A stretch of 55,724 nucleotides of DNA from the NCBI GenBank assembly GCA_030706385.1, contig JAUZOQ010000008.1, positions 1-55,724 on the forward strand. Reading direction: 5' to 3'. The notes below the pieces were generated by a model. It saw only the letters and a list, made by a program, of their open reading frames with translations. It had not been told where the DNA came from and ran no database searches. The stretch is from Bacteroidota bacterium. Lineage in GTDB: Bacteria; Bacteroidota; Ignavibacteria; Palsa-1295. Both the position numbers and the translations under genes were made by a program. Shown here one piece after another: positions 42,957-52,603 of this stretch (its first letter is position 1; each line of letters begins with the position of its first letter).

Positions 42957-45900
42957 TTATGCGATAATCTTCTTCACTATCAAATCAATCCTACCTATCT
43001 CCTCAGCAAGCACTTTCTTTATGTCCAGGCGTAATCTTCCCAAACGGTTGGCAGAAAGCACTTGATTCGGCGGAGTCTGCGCAAGAAATGCTTTGGCTTT
43101 TCTACTAGCGATTCTGGAAAGTGATGCTAATAATAAATGTTTCTCATCCGTTGAGTCAAACTTTGGGAAATAAATGTCAAGGATTTTCTTATGTACGTCC
43201 CTTGCACCATATAATCCGCGAGATTGGAACTCCTTCATCATAACGTTAGTAATACTCGAATTAAGAATCGCAGTAAGATAAAGTGCTTCGCGAACATCAT
43301 CTACATAGAAAGCATATGCTTTCGTATCAACAAAAAATGTCATTCCTCCAATGCTCCTAGGAAGAATGGCGGCATTGGCATCTTTAGCTGAGGAATTATA
43401 TATAACTATATACTTCGAATTGAGATTTTGACTCAATAATTTGTTATTCCAATTCAAATAATCAATTGCAGTTATGTTCTTGTTTTTAGCTGTTTTAAAT
43501 TCATCCCAGATGCGTTCAGCTTGTTGAAACCATTGTGCAGTATGAAGGTACCCTTCGCGCCTCAAGTCACTCGCGGATAAAAGTCGGCTAATCTTTCTTG
43601 CCTTTTCGCCTTCTGAGATCATAATCGGAAGCACAATTAAGTCTGGCTTGTAAAGGGCAAATGGCAGAATACTCTTCGCCAACGCGGTTCTAAAAATGAA
43701 TCTGCTTTCAATTCGGCCTTCCAGATAGTGACCCTTCCAAGGTTTTTTAGATTCTGGCCTAATAGACTCAGAGGTTCTCACGTTGATAATTCTATCAACT
43801 AGATCCGGAGGACGTTCTTGAGTTAGTTCTATAAAATAGAAATTGCGGGGAGTCATTTCCGCACCTCTTTTAAACCCTTTTTTATATGGATTAACTTTCG
43901 TGCTGCTCTTTCTTTTCTGAGTTGAAAACGCTGAAGATGCACCCTGCTCAAGGTAATACCACTGCACATCTCCTTCTGTTAAGTGCGCCTGTGCCAATTT
44001 CCAGTTGCAATTGTGCTCCGGTATTCTTCCCTTGAATACTTTACCTGGAAGACCCTTGGTCGGGATTTTTCTACCAACAATTGCTCTCTCCGCAAATAAC
44101 ACTGCACTTGGTACCCGAAATAACGGCGCAACTTGGTCAAGATCCCAGATGCTCGTTAAACGAAAGCCCTTCGCTCTGCCACTTCTAGTGTTGTCGTGAT
44201 GATCGGCACTGAAAAAACTGCGTGGTAGAACGAAGGCAAGCTTTCCCCCATCCCTCAGAAAATAACTTGAGCAGTATGAAAGAAATATTGCAGCAATTTC
44301 AAGATTAGGATAATTGGCAACCTTCGCTGGCTTCACATTGTATTTTTCAGCCAAAGAGTTTAAAAGCTTCTGATACTCCTCATTCTTTATGCTACCGTAG
44401 GTAAACCAAGGTGGGTTACCTATAACATAATCAAACCTCCGGTTTAGAAAGTACGGCTTATACAAATTTTGGACGATGAACTTCCAGATACTATCTCTTC
44501 CATCTTCTTTGACTTTTTTTAAGCCCGTGTAAATCTTATAAAAACTCTCCGCAAGTATATCACTTAGTCCGCCAGCTTGGTTTTGCTTGCGTAAAATGCT
44601 TTCAAATACCGGTAGCGATTCAACTTCTTGACCTTTCGTACTTTCAGCTAACGTTTCGCATACGTCCAGGGCTTCATCAAATAAGCGCACGTCTTCAAAA
44701 ATTTTTGTATTAAGAAAATATCTATCTTTATCAATATTCATCTGGAATTCGCCCCCGAATAAGTTACTTACCCCTTCGGGCGCCAATAGTGTGTTGGCCA
44801 ATATCACATTAATGTGAATGGGTCTATTTGCATTTATGATATCCTTCCCAAGACTAACCAATACAGTAGTTTTTGCAATTTGCACACTTAGGGGATGAAT
44901 ATCAATTCCTGTAATGCAATCATTTATTTCATCAACCGTGATTTCTGGAGAGAGTAGCCTTAAGCGATGTATTGCAGCACGAAGGAAAGAGCCACTGCCG
45001 CAACTTGGATCTAATATTCTCTCATCCTTAGTAAAATTATATTCTTCTACTACTCGCTCGCAGAGCCAATCAGGGGTATAATACTCTCCGAGTGCGTGGC
45101 GAGTATCTAAATCAATTAAGTCCTGGTATACTCCTTTCAATACGTCTTCATCTACTTGGTCAAAGTCAAAAGTAGACATTTCTTGAGCGATTAGTCGAAA
45201 AGTCTTTTTTAATTTCTGAAAGTGATTATCTGAATGTACCCAATGAAAGAAATCATTATCGACAAAATTGCGAATATTATATTTATAAAAAATACTGCCA
45301 TCCAAGATTGCTTTCATTTCAGAATCTTCGACATAATCGTCATTGCTCAATACTTCGTATGCTAATACCTTAGCTAGCACGCTCAGATACGTATGGATGA
45401 CAAAGGCGCTATCTGAATCGTCAAATGAGCCATATGCTACACTCAGGAATTTCCTCCACTGCTCATAACTAACCTGCACCTCTCCCGCTTCTCTGACCTC
45501 TTTGAATATTGTTGATATATGTCGAATGCTTTCAAGGAAAGTCCTACTATTACTGCCGAAGGCCCCTTCGATCCTTTTTAATGTTGCTTTTTGCTTTTCT
45601 TCACGAAAAAGAAAACGGTCTATCCAATAATAAAAATCTTCCGAATTATCTTCAGTAAGAGTAAATGACGCATCAGCCACATCATTCAATATTAATTCGT
45701 CCTCCGTCAGAGTTTTAAGTTTATCTATCTGACTTACGTCCGGAGCCACAACTTTCCAATTAATAAAGTCGGAAGCTATTAAAGTATAATTGTACCCTTC
45801 TCCGACACTGAATTGGCCTAACAAATATCCCGCTAGCTGCTCCTTGGCATGTCGATAATTGAGCTTTAGGTTGTTCTCGAACTCGATAATTATTTGATTG

Positions 45901-46127
45901 TACAAAGTATCAGCGCTACCCTTATGCTTCTTGTCTTTCCTAGGTATGTTGATAATGGCATATTCTGCCCCCGCACTTATTGCATCAATAGTCTTATCAA
46001 TTTCCTTTACTCCCGAGTATAATCGATGCAATAAATCTTTGAACAACTCTTTTTTGGTATATTCCTTATTCGCTTTCCTAACAGCGTGATAATATTTCTG
46101 AATAAGATCTAGGTTTTCTGATTTCAT
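42957..46127 (-). CDS. Eco57I/PglX-like N6-adenine DNA methyltransferase, possibly fused to a nuclease domain
   Basis: 1056 residues. Class I methyltransferase core: GEYYTPDWLCERVV (347-360), motif I ILDPSCGSGSFL (371-382) for AdoMet, GIDIHPLSVQIA (407-418) and motif IV IGNPPWF (569-575), the NPPW of N6-adenine enzymes. N-terminal residues ~70-90 (GSADTLYNQIIIEFENNLK) look like a PD-ExK site with E82 and E84 but with Asn in the usual Lys position, as known in some restriction-methyltransferase fusions. The C-terminal ~400 residues are probably target-recognition domain. With the downstream AIPR gene it forms a two-gene putative phage-defence unit. No helicase, PglZ, DrmD or specificity gene is adjacent, so BREX and DISARM are not complete here. 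Start ATG at 46125-46127. Confidence 0.88.
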   Translation of the reverse strand: MKSENLDLIQKYYHAVRKANKEYTKKELFKDLLHRLYSGVKEIDKTIDAISAGAEYAIINIPRKDKKHKGSADTLYNQIIIEFENNLKLNYRHAKEQLAGYLLGQFSVGEGYNYTLIASDFINWKVVAPDVSQIDKLKTLTEDELILNDVADASFTLTEDNSEDFYYWIDRFLFREEKQKATLKRIEGAFGSNSRTFLESIRHISTIFKEVREAGEVQVSYEQWRKFLSVAYGSFDDSDSAFVIHTYLSVLAKVLAYEVLSNDDYVEDSEMKAILDGSIFYKYNIRNFVDNDFFHWVHSDNHFQKLKKTFRLIAQEMSTFDFDQVDEDVLKGVYQDLIDLDTRHALGEYYTPDWLCERVVEEYNFTKDERILDPSCGSGSFLRAAIHRLRLLSPEITVDEINDCITGIDIHPLSVQIAKTTVLVSLGKDIINANRPIHINVILANTLLAPEGVSNLFGGEFQMNIDKDRYFLNTKIFEDVRLFDEALDVCETLAESTKGQEVESLPVFESILRKQNQAGGLSDILAESFYKIYTGLKKVKEDGRDSIWKFIVQNLYKPYFLNRRFDYVIGNPPWFTYGSIKNEEYQKLLNSLAEKYNVKPAKVANYPNLEIAAIFLSYCSSYFLRDGGKLAFVLPRSFFSADHHDNTRSGRAKGFRLTSIWDLDQVAPLFRVPSAVLFAERAIVGRKIPTKGLPGKVFKGRIPEHNCNWKLAQAHLTEGDVQWYYLEQGASSAFSTQKRKSSTKVNPYKKGFKRGAEMTPRNFYFIELTQERPPDLVDRIINVRTSESIRPESKKPWKGHYLEGRIESRFIFRTALAKSILPFALYKPDLIVLPIMISEGEKARKISRLLSASDLRREGYLHTAQWFQQAERIWDEFKTAKNKNITAIDYLNWNNKLLSQNLNSKYIVIYNSSAKDANAAILPRSIGGMTFFVDTKAYAFYVDDVREALYLTAILNSSITNVMMKEFQSRGLYGARDVHKKILDIYFPKFDSTDEKHLLLASLSRIASRKAKAFLAQTPPNQVLSANRLGRLRLDIKKVLAEEIGRIDLIVKKIIA

Positions 46128-46304
46128 CTTTCTGCGTCTATAGGTCTATAGTATAACAATGCGAAGATACGAGTAAAAGATGGACTGCATCCCCACTCCA
46201 GCGTGGAGCGGACTTCTCAGTTTAGTAAACAGGGATTCATATTTATTCATGAATTCGCTTTCCGGCTTCCCCGCCCAAAAAAAATGGCTATTCGGAGGTT
46301 TGAG

Positions 46305-46351
46305 TGCCGTGCCATGCCACTTATCCCTAGGGTTTTGGCACGTTGGCACGG
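46305..46351 (+). repeat. Repeat D, copy 3 (right flank of the defence cassette)
   Basis: GTGCCGTGCCATGCCACTTATC ... TTGGCACGG, inverted ends. Only 178 bases separate it from the methyltransferase start. Confidence 0.7.
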
Positions 46352-46366
46352 TCGGAAAGATAGGCA

Positions 46367-46415
46367 GTGTGCCAGAATATAGATCGAATACCCATACATA
46401 GAGTGGCATGGCACG
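46367..46415 (-). repeat. Repeat D, copy 4 (inverted)
   Basis: Read on the minus strand it starts CCGTGCCATGCCACTCTATG, identical to copy 1 for 19 bases, and ends TTCTGGCACAC. It faces copy 3 across 15 bases, so the pair forms an interrupted inverted repeat. Confidence 0.75.
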
Positions 46416-46420
46416 GCTTC

Positions 46421-46660
46421 GAAAAGGAATTATCTCTATTCATAACCTCACCCCGGCCCTCTCCTCGCCACGGCGAGTCAAGGACTTGAAAAGGAGAGGG
46501 AGTTTAAAAGTCTCCTTCCTTTTCAAGGAAGGAGATTTAGTGGATGGTTATTCATAAAGATAAATCCTTTTGGAAGCGGAGCTGCATTGTTCCGAGAAGG
46601 AATTATTTTATGAATAACCTCACCCCGGCCCTCTCCTTGAAAAGGAGAGGGGGTTTAAAC
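46421..46660 (+). repeat. Repeat E, two copies with long hairpins
   Basis: GAA(A/G)AAGGAATTAT ... CATAACCTCACCCCGGCCC occurs at 46421-46460 and 46595-46632. Inside, CTCCTTCCTT/AAGGAAGGAG (46512-46534) and CCCTCTCCTT/AAGGAGAGGG (46629-46651) are perfect 10-bp hairpins. A related stretch (GTGGATGGTTAT ... GGAAGCGGAGC ... GTTCCGA) appears at 46540-46606 and 46869-46925. Confidence 0.75.
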
Positions 46661-46820
46661 AGAAGAAGATGATATATCGAAAGTAACTAATAAGTAAGAA
46701 TACTACTATAATAATACTAATAGATATACTATCATCTATCATAGCACTAATCTGTCCGTATAAGAAATTAGTAGTGTAATATTATTTCAGTAGTAGATCA
46801 CTAGAATCCGTCTTAGCAAG
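46660..46820. other. AT-rich stretch without recognisable gene
   Basis: Very AT-rich sequence with many TA(C/A)TA-like tracts between repeats E and D copy 5. I see no gene or promoter of confidence in it. Confidence 0.5.
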
Positions 46821-46867
46821 TCCATGCCATATTACTTATCCCTAAGGATTTTCGTGGCATGTCATGT
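46821..46867 (+). repeat. Repeat D, copy 5
   Basis: TCCATGCCATATTACTTATCCC ... GTGGCATG; the inner CTTATCCCTA(A/G)GG matches copy 3, so copies 3 and 5 form a subgroup. Confidence 0.6.
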
Positions 46868-47121
46868 TTAGTGGATGGTTATTTATTAGTAGGAAGCGGA
46901 GCATTGTTCCGAAAAGGAATGATTTAATATATAACCTGTTAATGTCGGCGATAAGTCTAACGATTTCGGAGATTCATTATCATTGACTAACCGGATGTAC
47001 TCTTTAATCCGAGCCATGTCGAAATTGTCCTATTCGTAGCCCTTTTCCGTATGTGAGAGTTGAAAAAGAACAAAAAGTATAAGTCACATTCCGACCAATT
47101 CTATAGTCTGTGAGGCCGAGA

Positions 47122-50100
47122 CTATTTTATGAGTTGAATGTTCTTGGTTACGACTTCGTCTCCACTCTGAATCCTCACATAATACGAACCAGCCGAAAGC
47201 ATTGCTGCCTCAAACCTGATTTCAATAGGCGATGAAGGGAAACTCTGATTATAGAGATCGGCAATTCGTTTGCCCAGCAGATCGAAAACCTCAACATGAG
47301 TTGGCACGCCTTCCGCCGACTTGATCTTTAGAGTTGTCGACTGATTGAACGGATTCGGAACAACATCGACGAAAAGGTATGGAGGCTTAACTTCTGCTAA
47401 TGGCGGTGGAGAGGCTATATTCTTGAAAGATTGCATCGGAATTGCCGTATCTATGTTCGTCTCCATCGCCGACCAATCCAGACTATCATTCAGATTTCCG
47501 CGTCTAACCTCTACCAGCACAAATACCGAGTCAGTAGGTGACCCGGAAGGATACTTGTATCGAGCAAAGCTCGCATCCAAACCGTTGCCTGGGTAGATAG
47601 CAACCGATTTAGTAATCACCGAACTGTCGATCGTCCCAACATAAGAAGTATCGATGATCTTTCGAAGCGTCGTACGGATCATGATATAATCGCTTGAATC
47701 GGCCAAGGCAGTTCGAATACTTGTCAGATTCAATGAGTCGGTTTTACGTGCAAGAATTATTGAGTCTCCTGCAACGAGCGTCATAGAATCTGAATAGAAC
47801 GCCACCCTGTTGAGCGTGTCTGCCGGAAGGGTATCAACTGGAAGTCCTATCATCGTTATAGGCGCGATAGGTTCAGGACTATACGAAAGCCAATCAACCG
47901 TCTTATAGACTCCACCTCCCCTGACGATGATTATTCCACCGTAATTGTCTTTGGCCTTCGGAGCCCCGCAATCGAATAGCGCCACGGTCTGTGGAAGATG
48001 CAACTGGATAGAATGATATAGATGATCATTCAATGGAGTAGCAATCAGAGGAAGCCACCCGTTAGTAACGCGCACCTGTTGCTTACCACTATCGGTCTGA
48101 AGTCCTGCAAATCCTACCGAAGAAGGAACATTTGTCGAGTCAGTCATGAGCAGGATCGAATACGTCGATTGCGGAAGTGAAGGATGAGTACCGCCTTCAC
48201 TCAGGTACGTCCGTTTCCAGTTATATACCCAACTCGCGAAATCGAGGATACCCGTTGATTTATCCTGCCAAGCAACGCGAATATCATCGTAATAGACGGG
48301 TTTGTTCTTCAACTTCGTTTTATTGTTTTCATTTGTATCCGATCTCGAAGCTGCGTTCACAATCGGATAGTGGTAATAGGCAGAATCGATGTATGGCTTA
48401 AAGACCCGAAACGGCGACCACATTCCTTGCTTAAACACTTCGAGATATTCGATGCGCTGCCTCAGTATCGGCCAATAGTTGTTATTCGTTATCCATTGCC
48501 CGTTATTGAATAATTTGGCCTCCCAAGCAATCTCATCGTATTCTTTGTACGTGCCTGCTTGCGCTCCTGTGGACTGTATGCTCGGTGTTTTGCCCTGAGG
48601 CGGAGGGGTACAGCAGCAACCGCAGCCGATTCCGGTGCCTATGCCGATATTTGCGTCGGGATACCGCAACGAATGCATTGCAATACTCGGATGGCGGTTA
48701 TAGCAAAGACTAGGCAGGCCGTTGGAGACGATATAGGGGTATGCCGGATTGCCTGTGATTACTCCGGAGACATCCTTGAAGGTATTATATAAGATCTTTC
48801 CATAATTCTGCCATGCAAGGCGAACCGGATATTTCGTGTTCGGAAGAGGCCGACTGGTGATGGTCGGGAATGCAGAGGCATCACGGCTTGCGTTAGAAGT
48901 CAAGTTCTTGTAAAAATATTGCATCGGATTATCTGCGATGAAGCTGATGCTATCAGCAAAAATCCGTAAGCGGAGTGCAGCAATACCTTGCGGATTGAAG
49001 GCATTTCCAGTTATTCCCTGATACCCTGCTGCAACCCACCAAATTGAGTCGCTGCCGTTACTGTAATCTCCGTAACCTGTTCCTTCTGCGTATGGTGTAA
49101 TGACGGGAGTAACTTCGGAATGATCGGAGCCTGTTGTATCCTGAAAAGGATGTCCCATATATCGAGTAAACATCCATCCGCTATCCGGATGTTTTTGATA
49201 CGCTACTTTGATCCTTCCGCTATCCGCTGAATTCCAATACACGATTGCAACGGATTGATCATTCATTCCCGCGCTTATCGATGGACGGCTGTTCGTACCC
49301 GTACTATCGAGAAGAACTTCATGACCGGTTGCGATATTATCTCCGGCAGAATGCTCATTGTATCCTTCAATCGTCGTTCCTTTGCGCGGGTAGCTAACGT
49401 AGAGTTTTCCATCTCTGACGTATGTTCCGATCGTGCGAGTGCCGTTCTTGATCTCGGCAACTCTTCTACCGTTATTGAAGGCATATTCCGCTTCTTCGGT
49501 TGCGGCACCCTTTGCCATTCGGATGGCAATTCCCTTTTCGAAGTAAAGGAATTTTGCATCACCTGGCTTTAGATAAATTGCGAATGCAGAGTCGTTCTTT
49601 ACAAGCCATGTCGAATCTCGATGCCAGAGGTCGCGGACAACATAGTATGTGGTACGTGAAGAAGGATCCATCATAGACGTGTCAATGGTGAACCAAACTT
49701 TGCGTACATCAATATCGCCAAAAAGTGAATGGGGCTGGTCTTGTGAGGCAAGACCTTTGCAATAATATTCACTATCATCTCCGGTTTTGTGATCCGGGTA
49801 TAGCCGTGTATTTACCACTAGCGCAGCATAATTCTTAGTAGATGAATTAATAGAATCTTTGAATAATCCAACTTCAGCATACGTTCGTCGTGCCGAATCA
49901 GGGACAAGTTGATCAGATAGAATAGAATCAAGAAATTCTCCGTGTGCCCCTTTCTCCCATAATTTTACCTTGGTGCTACAGAAGCATTTAAGAAAGGCAC
50001 CACGATATGTTGCTGCATTGGAGGTATCAATCTTATGATCGGAAGTCTGAACAGTATTACTCGCAGTTTGTATTGCTTTATGGGTACTATAAGCATCAAG

Positions 50101-52584
50101 CCACGTAAAACGTTTTAGTGGGTACGTATTTCCACGGAGCGTGTCGTAGATTTGGTTCATCCTTGACTCGGCCCTATAAGTAGCCCGAAATTGATTGGAG
50201 AAACCGAGATAGTATGGAGGAAGAGTCGTATCAACAACATTATGGCTCGATGAGAACCAGGTGCCTGATGCACTTGCCCAACCTGAACGACGATGTCCAA
50301 AATTGTACGAGTAATCCATCAGACTTGGGTCACTAGCTTGAGCTCTCAATGAAACGCCAAATAGAGTAACTGTCCCACCACTAGGAGAATTATCGCCATC
50401 AATACATTGTGCAATATTAAACGACGCTATACCATTTGCAAGCGATGTATAGTAAAGAGCAGTATTCTCCTCGGGGGTAGTTGGACGGAATCTATACATG
50501 GAAGCTGCAAAGGTTGATACTCGAAGGATAGTATCCACTCCTAGGCTTGTAGTCCCATGAAGCGTATCATGCGGGAACACCCATGAGTATGCCGTGTTCG
50601 ATGGAGCCTCGTAGGCTTGGGTGCTAATCCCAGCCCAAGTGTCAGGACTGGACTCGACAGCTTGTTTCTTCTTCTGCGGATGACGTAGGCCTGTATAGGC
50701 GCTCCCACGAAGGATTGAGCATACCGTCTGTATCTCCTCCGTTTCAGAATAAGTACGATATCCTTTATAGAAATCGGTGGAATCACCAGGTCGTGCAATC
50801 AATAAGCCCTGCATCGTATCAAGAGAATTTGTTAGCCAGGAGGAACCTGAGCCCAAAGAGCTGTTCGGAATGTAATCGCCGGGAAATACGTCGTCAATCT
50901 TTACATTGTCAAAGAAACCATGACGATTTTTTTGAGAATAAAAATTTGAATATTGATTCTCACATACGGATGGGGGAATCCCGTCATAACTGAGTCTTTC
51001 CCGACGCATAGCCTCCGACATGCCCCCCATTTCCTGTGGACGCATATGGGTATGTAGTTTGCTTCTCGATAGCATAAAATCGACATACCCTATCCCAGAC
51101 ATTTGAGTAGCCATGAGTCCAGGAGCGACATCATTTACCAACAACTCTCTAATTTTGCTACCTGATGTTGCGATGACACCAGCGTAGCTTTCAATTCGCT
51201 TCTTAACGGAATCATCAAAGCCCCCATATGAATCATTATACGGATTGAGACTATGAGTACTATCGCCAAACCTGGCTCGATATAAAAACTTGTCCTCGAT
51301 AGTATCCTGCCATGAGAGTGATCTAATTCGCACTTTCGTTCGATATGTTGAAAACAAGCGAATTTCAACTAGGGGTACCTTAGTCGGATTTTCAGAAGGA
51401 TCTGAAAAATTGGTTATATATCTTGAGCTTGCGGAATCGATTGCAACAAGAGAATCCGGGTGACATAAAGACCGTAACGTATCGGGAGATTGAGTCCCAA
51501 AACCATATTCGGGTGTATTCTGAAAGTCAGTGACAGTATCAATTTGTACATACGAGGGCAAATTCTCGAGCTTGAGGTTCAGTTGTTTAAAAAACCAATC
51601 AATGTGTGAAGCAGTATTGTTTTCTAAAGTGTCGCGAACTCTCCAACTCTCCCGCAAGGTATGGTATATTGCAGGGGTTATCATCGTATCAACTAATCTT
51701 AGCCACCCTGCTTGTGTGCCGTTGGAAGAATCCTTGAAGGGAGTAAATGGAAAGACACTCCAACCGCTATCGGTCCCACCCCGTTTAAATAATATCTGTA
51801 TTCTTAGTAGGGGCAAATCTTCATTTGATCCCGACCAATGCGAACTATCGATATGCCCTGCAATTGTATCAAGACTGAACTCTAATCGAGCACTGAAAGC
51901 TTTTGCCGTTTGTAGAGGCATAAAAGGTGCCATCTCATTCCACTTTCCCCCTCCGATGGTTGTGAACATTTGATCAGCACGTCTATTATCGTTATATCCT
52001 AGAATCAATCTGCCATCTGTTCCGACTTGCAATGTATCAGGTGTAGAATGCTTCATTCTTGATAAATATGTCTGGGTAACAAAGTTTGGATCCTTATCGA
52101 ATTCTGCGTAAGGAGATACGTCATTTGAATCGTAGGTATTATTATGCCACGTGTAGTCGGCAGTATCAATAAAACGCCATCTATAACCAGCATCAAATCC
52201 ACCATTCCAAATCCCTATCCCCTGAGGGGAGGGGTAATAGATTCGTTGCACCAAACTTCTTGCAAGACCTGGAAGGTCAAGGTCTATTCCATTATAAAAC
52301 GAAATATATCCCTTGCATCGTCCCCCGAAGGGGATTTTTGTCCCGTCAAAACCAGTAAAATCTGATATGATATTAAATCCAAGGGAATCCTGTATTCTCA
52401 TTACCCTTGCATCGTCTTCACCATAGTACGGCCCACCGGAAGCCCAAATGGCATTTCGAGCAGCGATTCTGATCGAATCTTGATCTTCCCATCCCCTAGG
52501 GACTACCATTTGAGCGAAGATTAGGGAAGGCAAGGCAATTAATACCGCAACAAAAAAAGACCATTTAAAGATATTCATACTCAT
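47122..52584 (-). CDS. Giant secreted protein (1820 aa) with T9SS sorting domain
   Basis: Signal peptide MSMNIFKWSFFVAVL... ending IFAQ. The 1700-residue body belongs to no family I recognise. It is rich in Asp/Tyr/Trp, has beta-strand-like segments and a striking CGCCC cluster (GIGCGCCCTPPPQG) around residue 1315, plus repeated W/S-rich phrases such as IRVAWQDKSTGILDFASWVYN. The C-terminal ~85 residues (FVDVVPNPFNQSTTLKIKS ... DLLGKRIADLY ... GSYYVRIQSGDEVVTKNIQLIK) are a T9SS domain. The upstream gene (52604-53887) ends only 19 bases before its start, so they are one operon. Likely surface-displayed; function unknown. Confidence 0.8.
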   Translation of the reverse strand: MSMNIFKWSFFVAVLIALPSLIFAQMVVPRGWEDQDSIRIAARNAIWASGGPYYGEDDARVMRIQDSLGFNIISDFTGFDGTKIPFGGRCKGYISFYNGIDLDLPGLARSLVQRIYYPSPQGIGIWNGGFDAGYRWRFIDTADYTWHNNTYDSNDVSPYAEFDKDPNFVTQTYLSRMKHSTPDTLQVGTDGRLILGYNDNRRADQMFTTIGGGKWNEMAPFMPLQTAKAFSARLEFSLDTIAGHIDSSHWSGSNEDLPLLRIQILFKRGGTDSGWSVFPFTPFKDSSNGTQAGWLRLVDTMITPAIYHTLRESWRVRDTLENNTASHIDWFFKQLNLKLENLPSYVQIDTVTDFQNTPEYGFGTQSPDTLRSLCHPDSLVAIDSASSRYITNFSDPSENPTKVPLVEIRLFSTYRTKVRIRSLSWQDTIEDKFLYRARFGDSTHSLNPYNDSYGGFDDSVKKRIESYAGVIATSGSKIRELLVNDVAPGLMATQMSGIGYVDFMLSRSKLHTHMRPQEMGGMSEAMRRERLSYDGIPPSVCENQYSNFYSQKNRHGFFDNVKIDDVFPGDYIPNSSLGSGSSWLTNSLDTMQGLLIARPGDSTDFYKGYRTYSETEEIQTVCSILRGSAYTGLRHPQKKKQAVESSPDTWAGISTQAYEAPSNTAYSWVFPHDTLHGTTSLGVDTILRVSTFAASMYRFRPTTPEENTALYYTSLANGIASFNIAQCIDGDNSPSGGTVTLFGVSLRAQASDPSLMDYSYNFGHRRSGWASASGTWFSSSHNVVDTTLPPYYLGFSNQFRATYRAESRMNQIYDTLRGNTYPLKRFTWLDAYSTHKAIQTASNTVQTSDHKIDTSNAATYRGAFLKCFCSTKVKLWEKGAHGEFLDSILSDQLVPDSARRTYAEVGLFKDSINSSTKNYAALVVNTRLYPDHKTGDDSEYYCKGLASQDQPHSLFGDIDVRKVWFTIDTSMMDPSSRTTYYVVRDLWHRDSTWLVKNDSAFAIYLKPGDAKFLYFEKGIAIRMAKGAATEEAEYAFNNGRRVAEIKNGTRTIGTYVRDGKLYVSYPRKGTTIEGYNEHSAGDNIATGHEVLLDSTGTNSRPSISAGMNDQSVAIVYWNSADSGRIKVAYQKHPDSGWMFTRYMGHPFQDTTGSDHSEVTPVITPYAEGTGYGDYSNGSDSIWWVAAGYQGITGNAFNPQGIAALRLRIFADSISFIADNPMQYFYKNLTSNASRDASAFPTITSRPLPNTKYPVRLAWQNYGKILYNTFKDVSGVITGNPAYPYIVSNGLPSLCYNRHPSIAMHSLRYPDANIGIGTGIGCGCCCTPPPQGKTPSIQSTGAQAGTYKEYDEIAWEAKLFNNGQWITNNNYWPILRQRIEYLEVFKQGMWSPFRVFKPYIDSAYYHYPIVNAASRSDTNENNKTKLKNKPVYYDDIRVAWQDKSTGILDFASWVYNWKRTYLSEGGTHPSLPQSTYSILLMTDSTNVPSSVGFAGLQTDSGKQQVRVTNGWLPLIATPLNDHLYHSIQLHLPQTVALFDCGAPKAKDNYGGIIIVRGGGVYKTVDWLSYSPEPIAPITMIGLPVDTLPADTLNRVAFYSDSMTLVAGDSIILARKTDSLNLTSIRTALADSSDYIMIRTTLRKIIDTSYVGTIDSSVITKSVAIYPGNGLDASFARYKYPSGSPTDSVFVLVEVRRGNLNDSLDWSAMETNIDTAIPMQSFKNIASPPPLAEVKPPYLFVDVVPNPFNQSTTLKIKSAEGVPTHVEVFDLLGKRIADLYNQSFPSSPIEIRFEAAMLSAGSYYVRIQSGDEVVTKNIQLIK

Positions 52585-52603
52585 TGGTGCAGAATATTAT
52601 GAG

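Noticed and set aside
42957-46127. Complete BREX or DISARM system
   Set aside because: Only the methyltransferase-like component is present; brxC, pglZ, brxL, drmA-D and helicase genes are absent from both sides.
46146-46409. Small ORFs in the repeat region right of the cassette
   Set aside because: Overlapping ORFs on both strands are entirely made from repeat D copies and their spacers.
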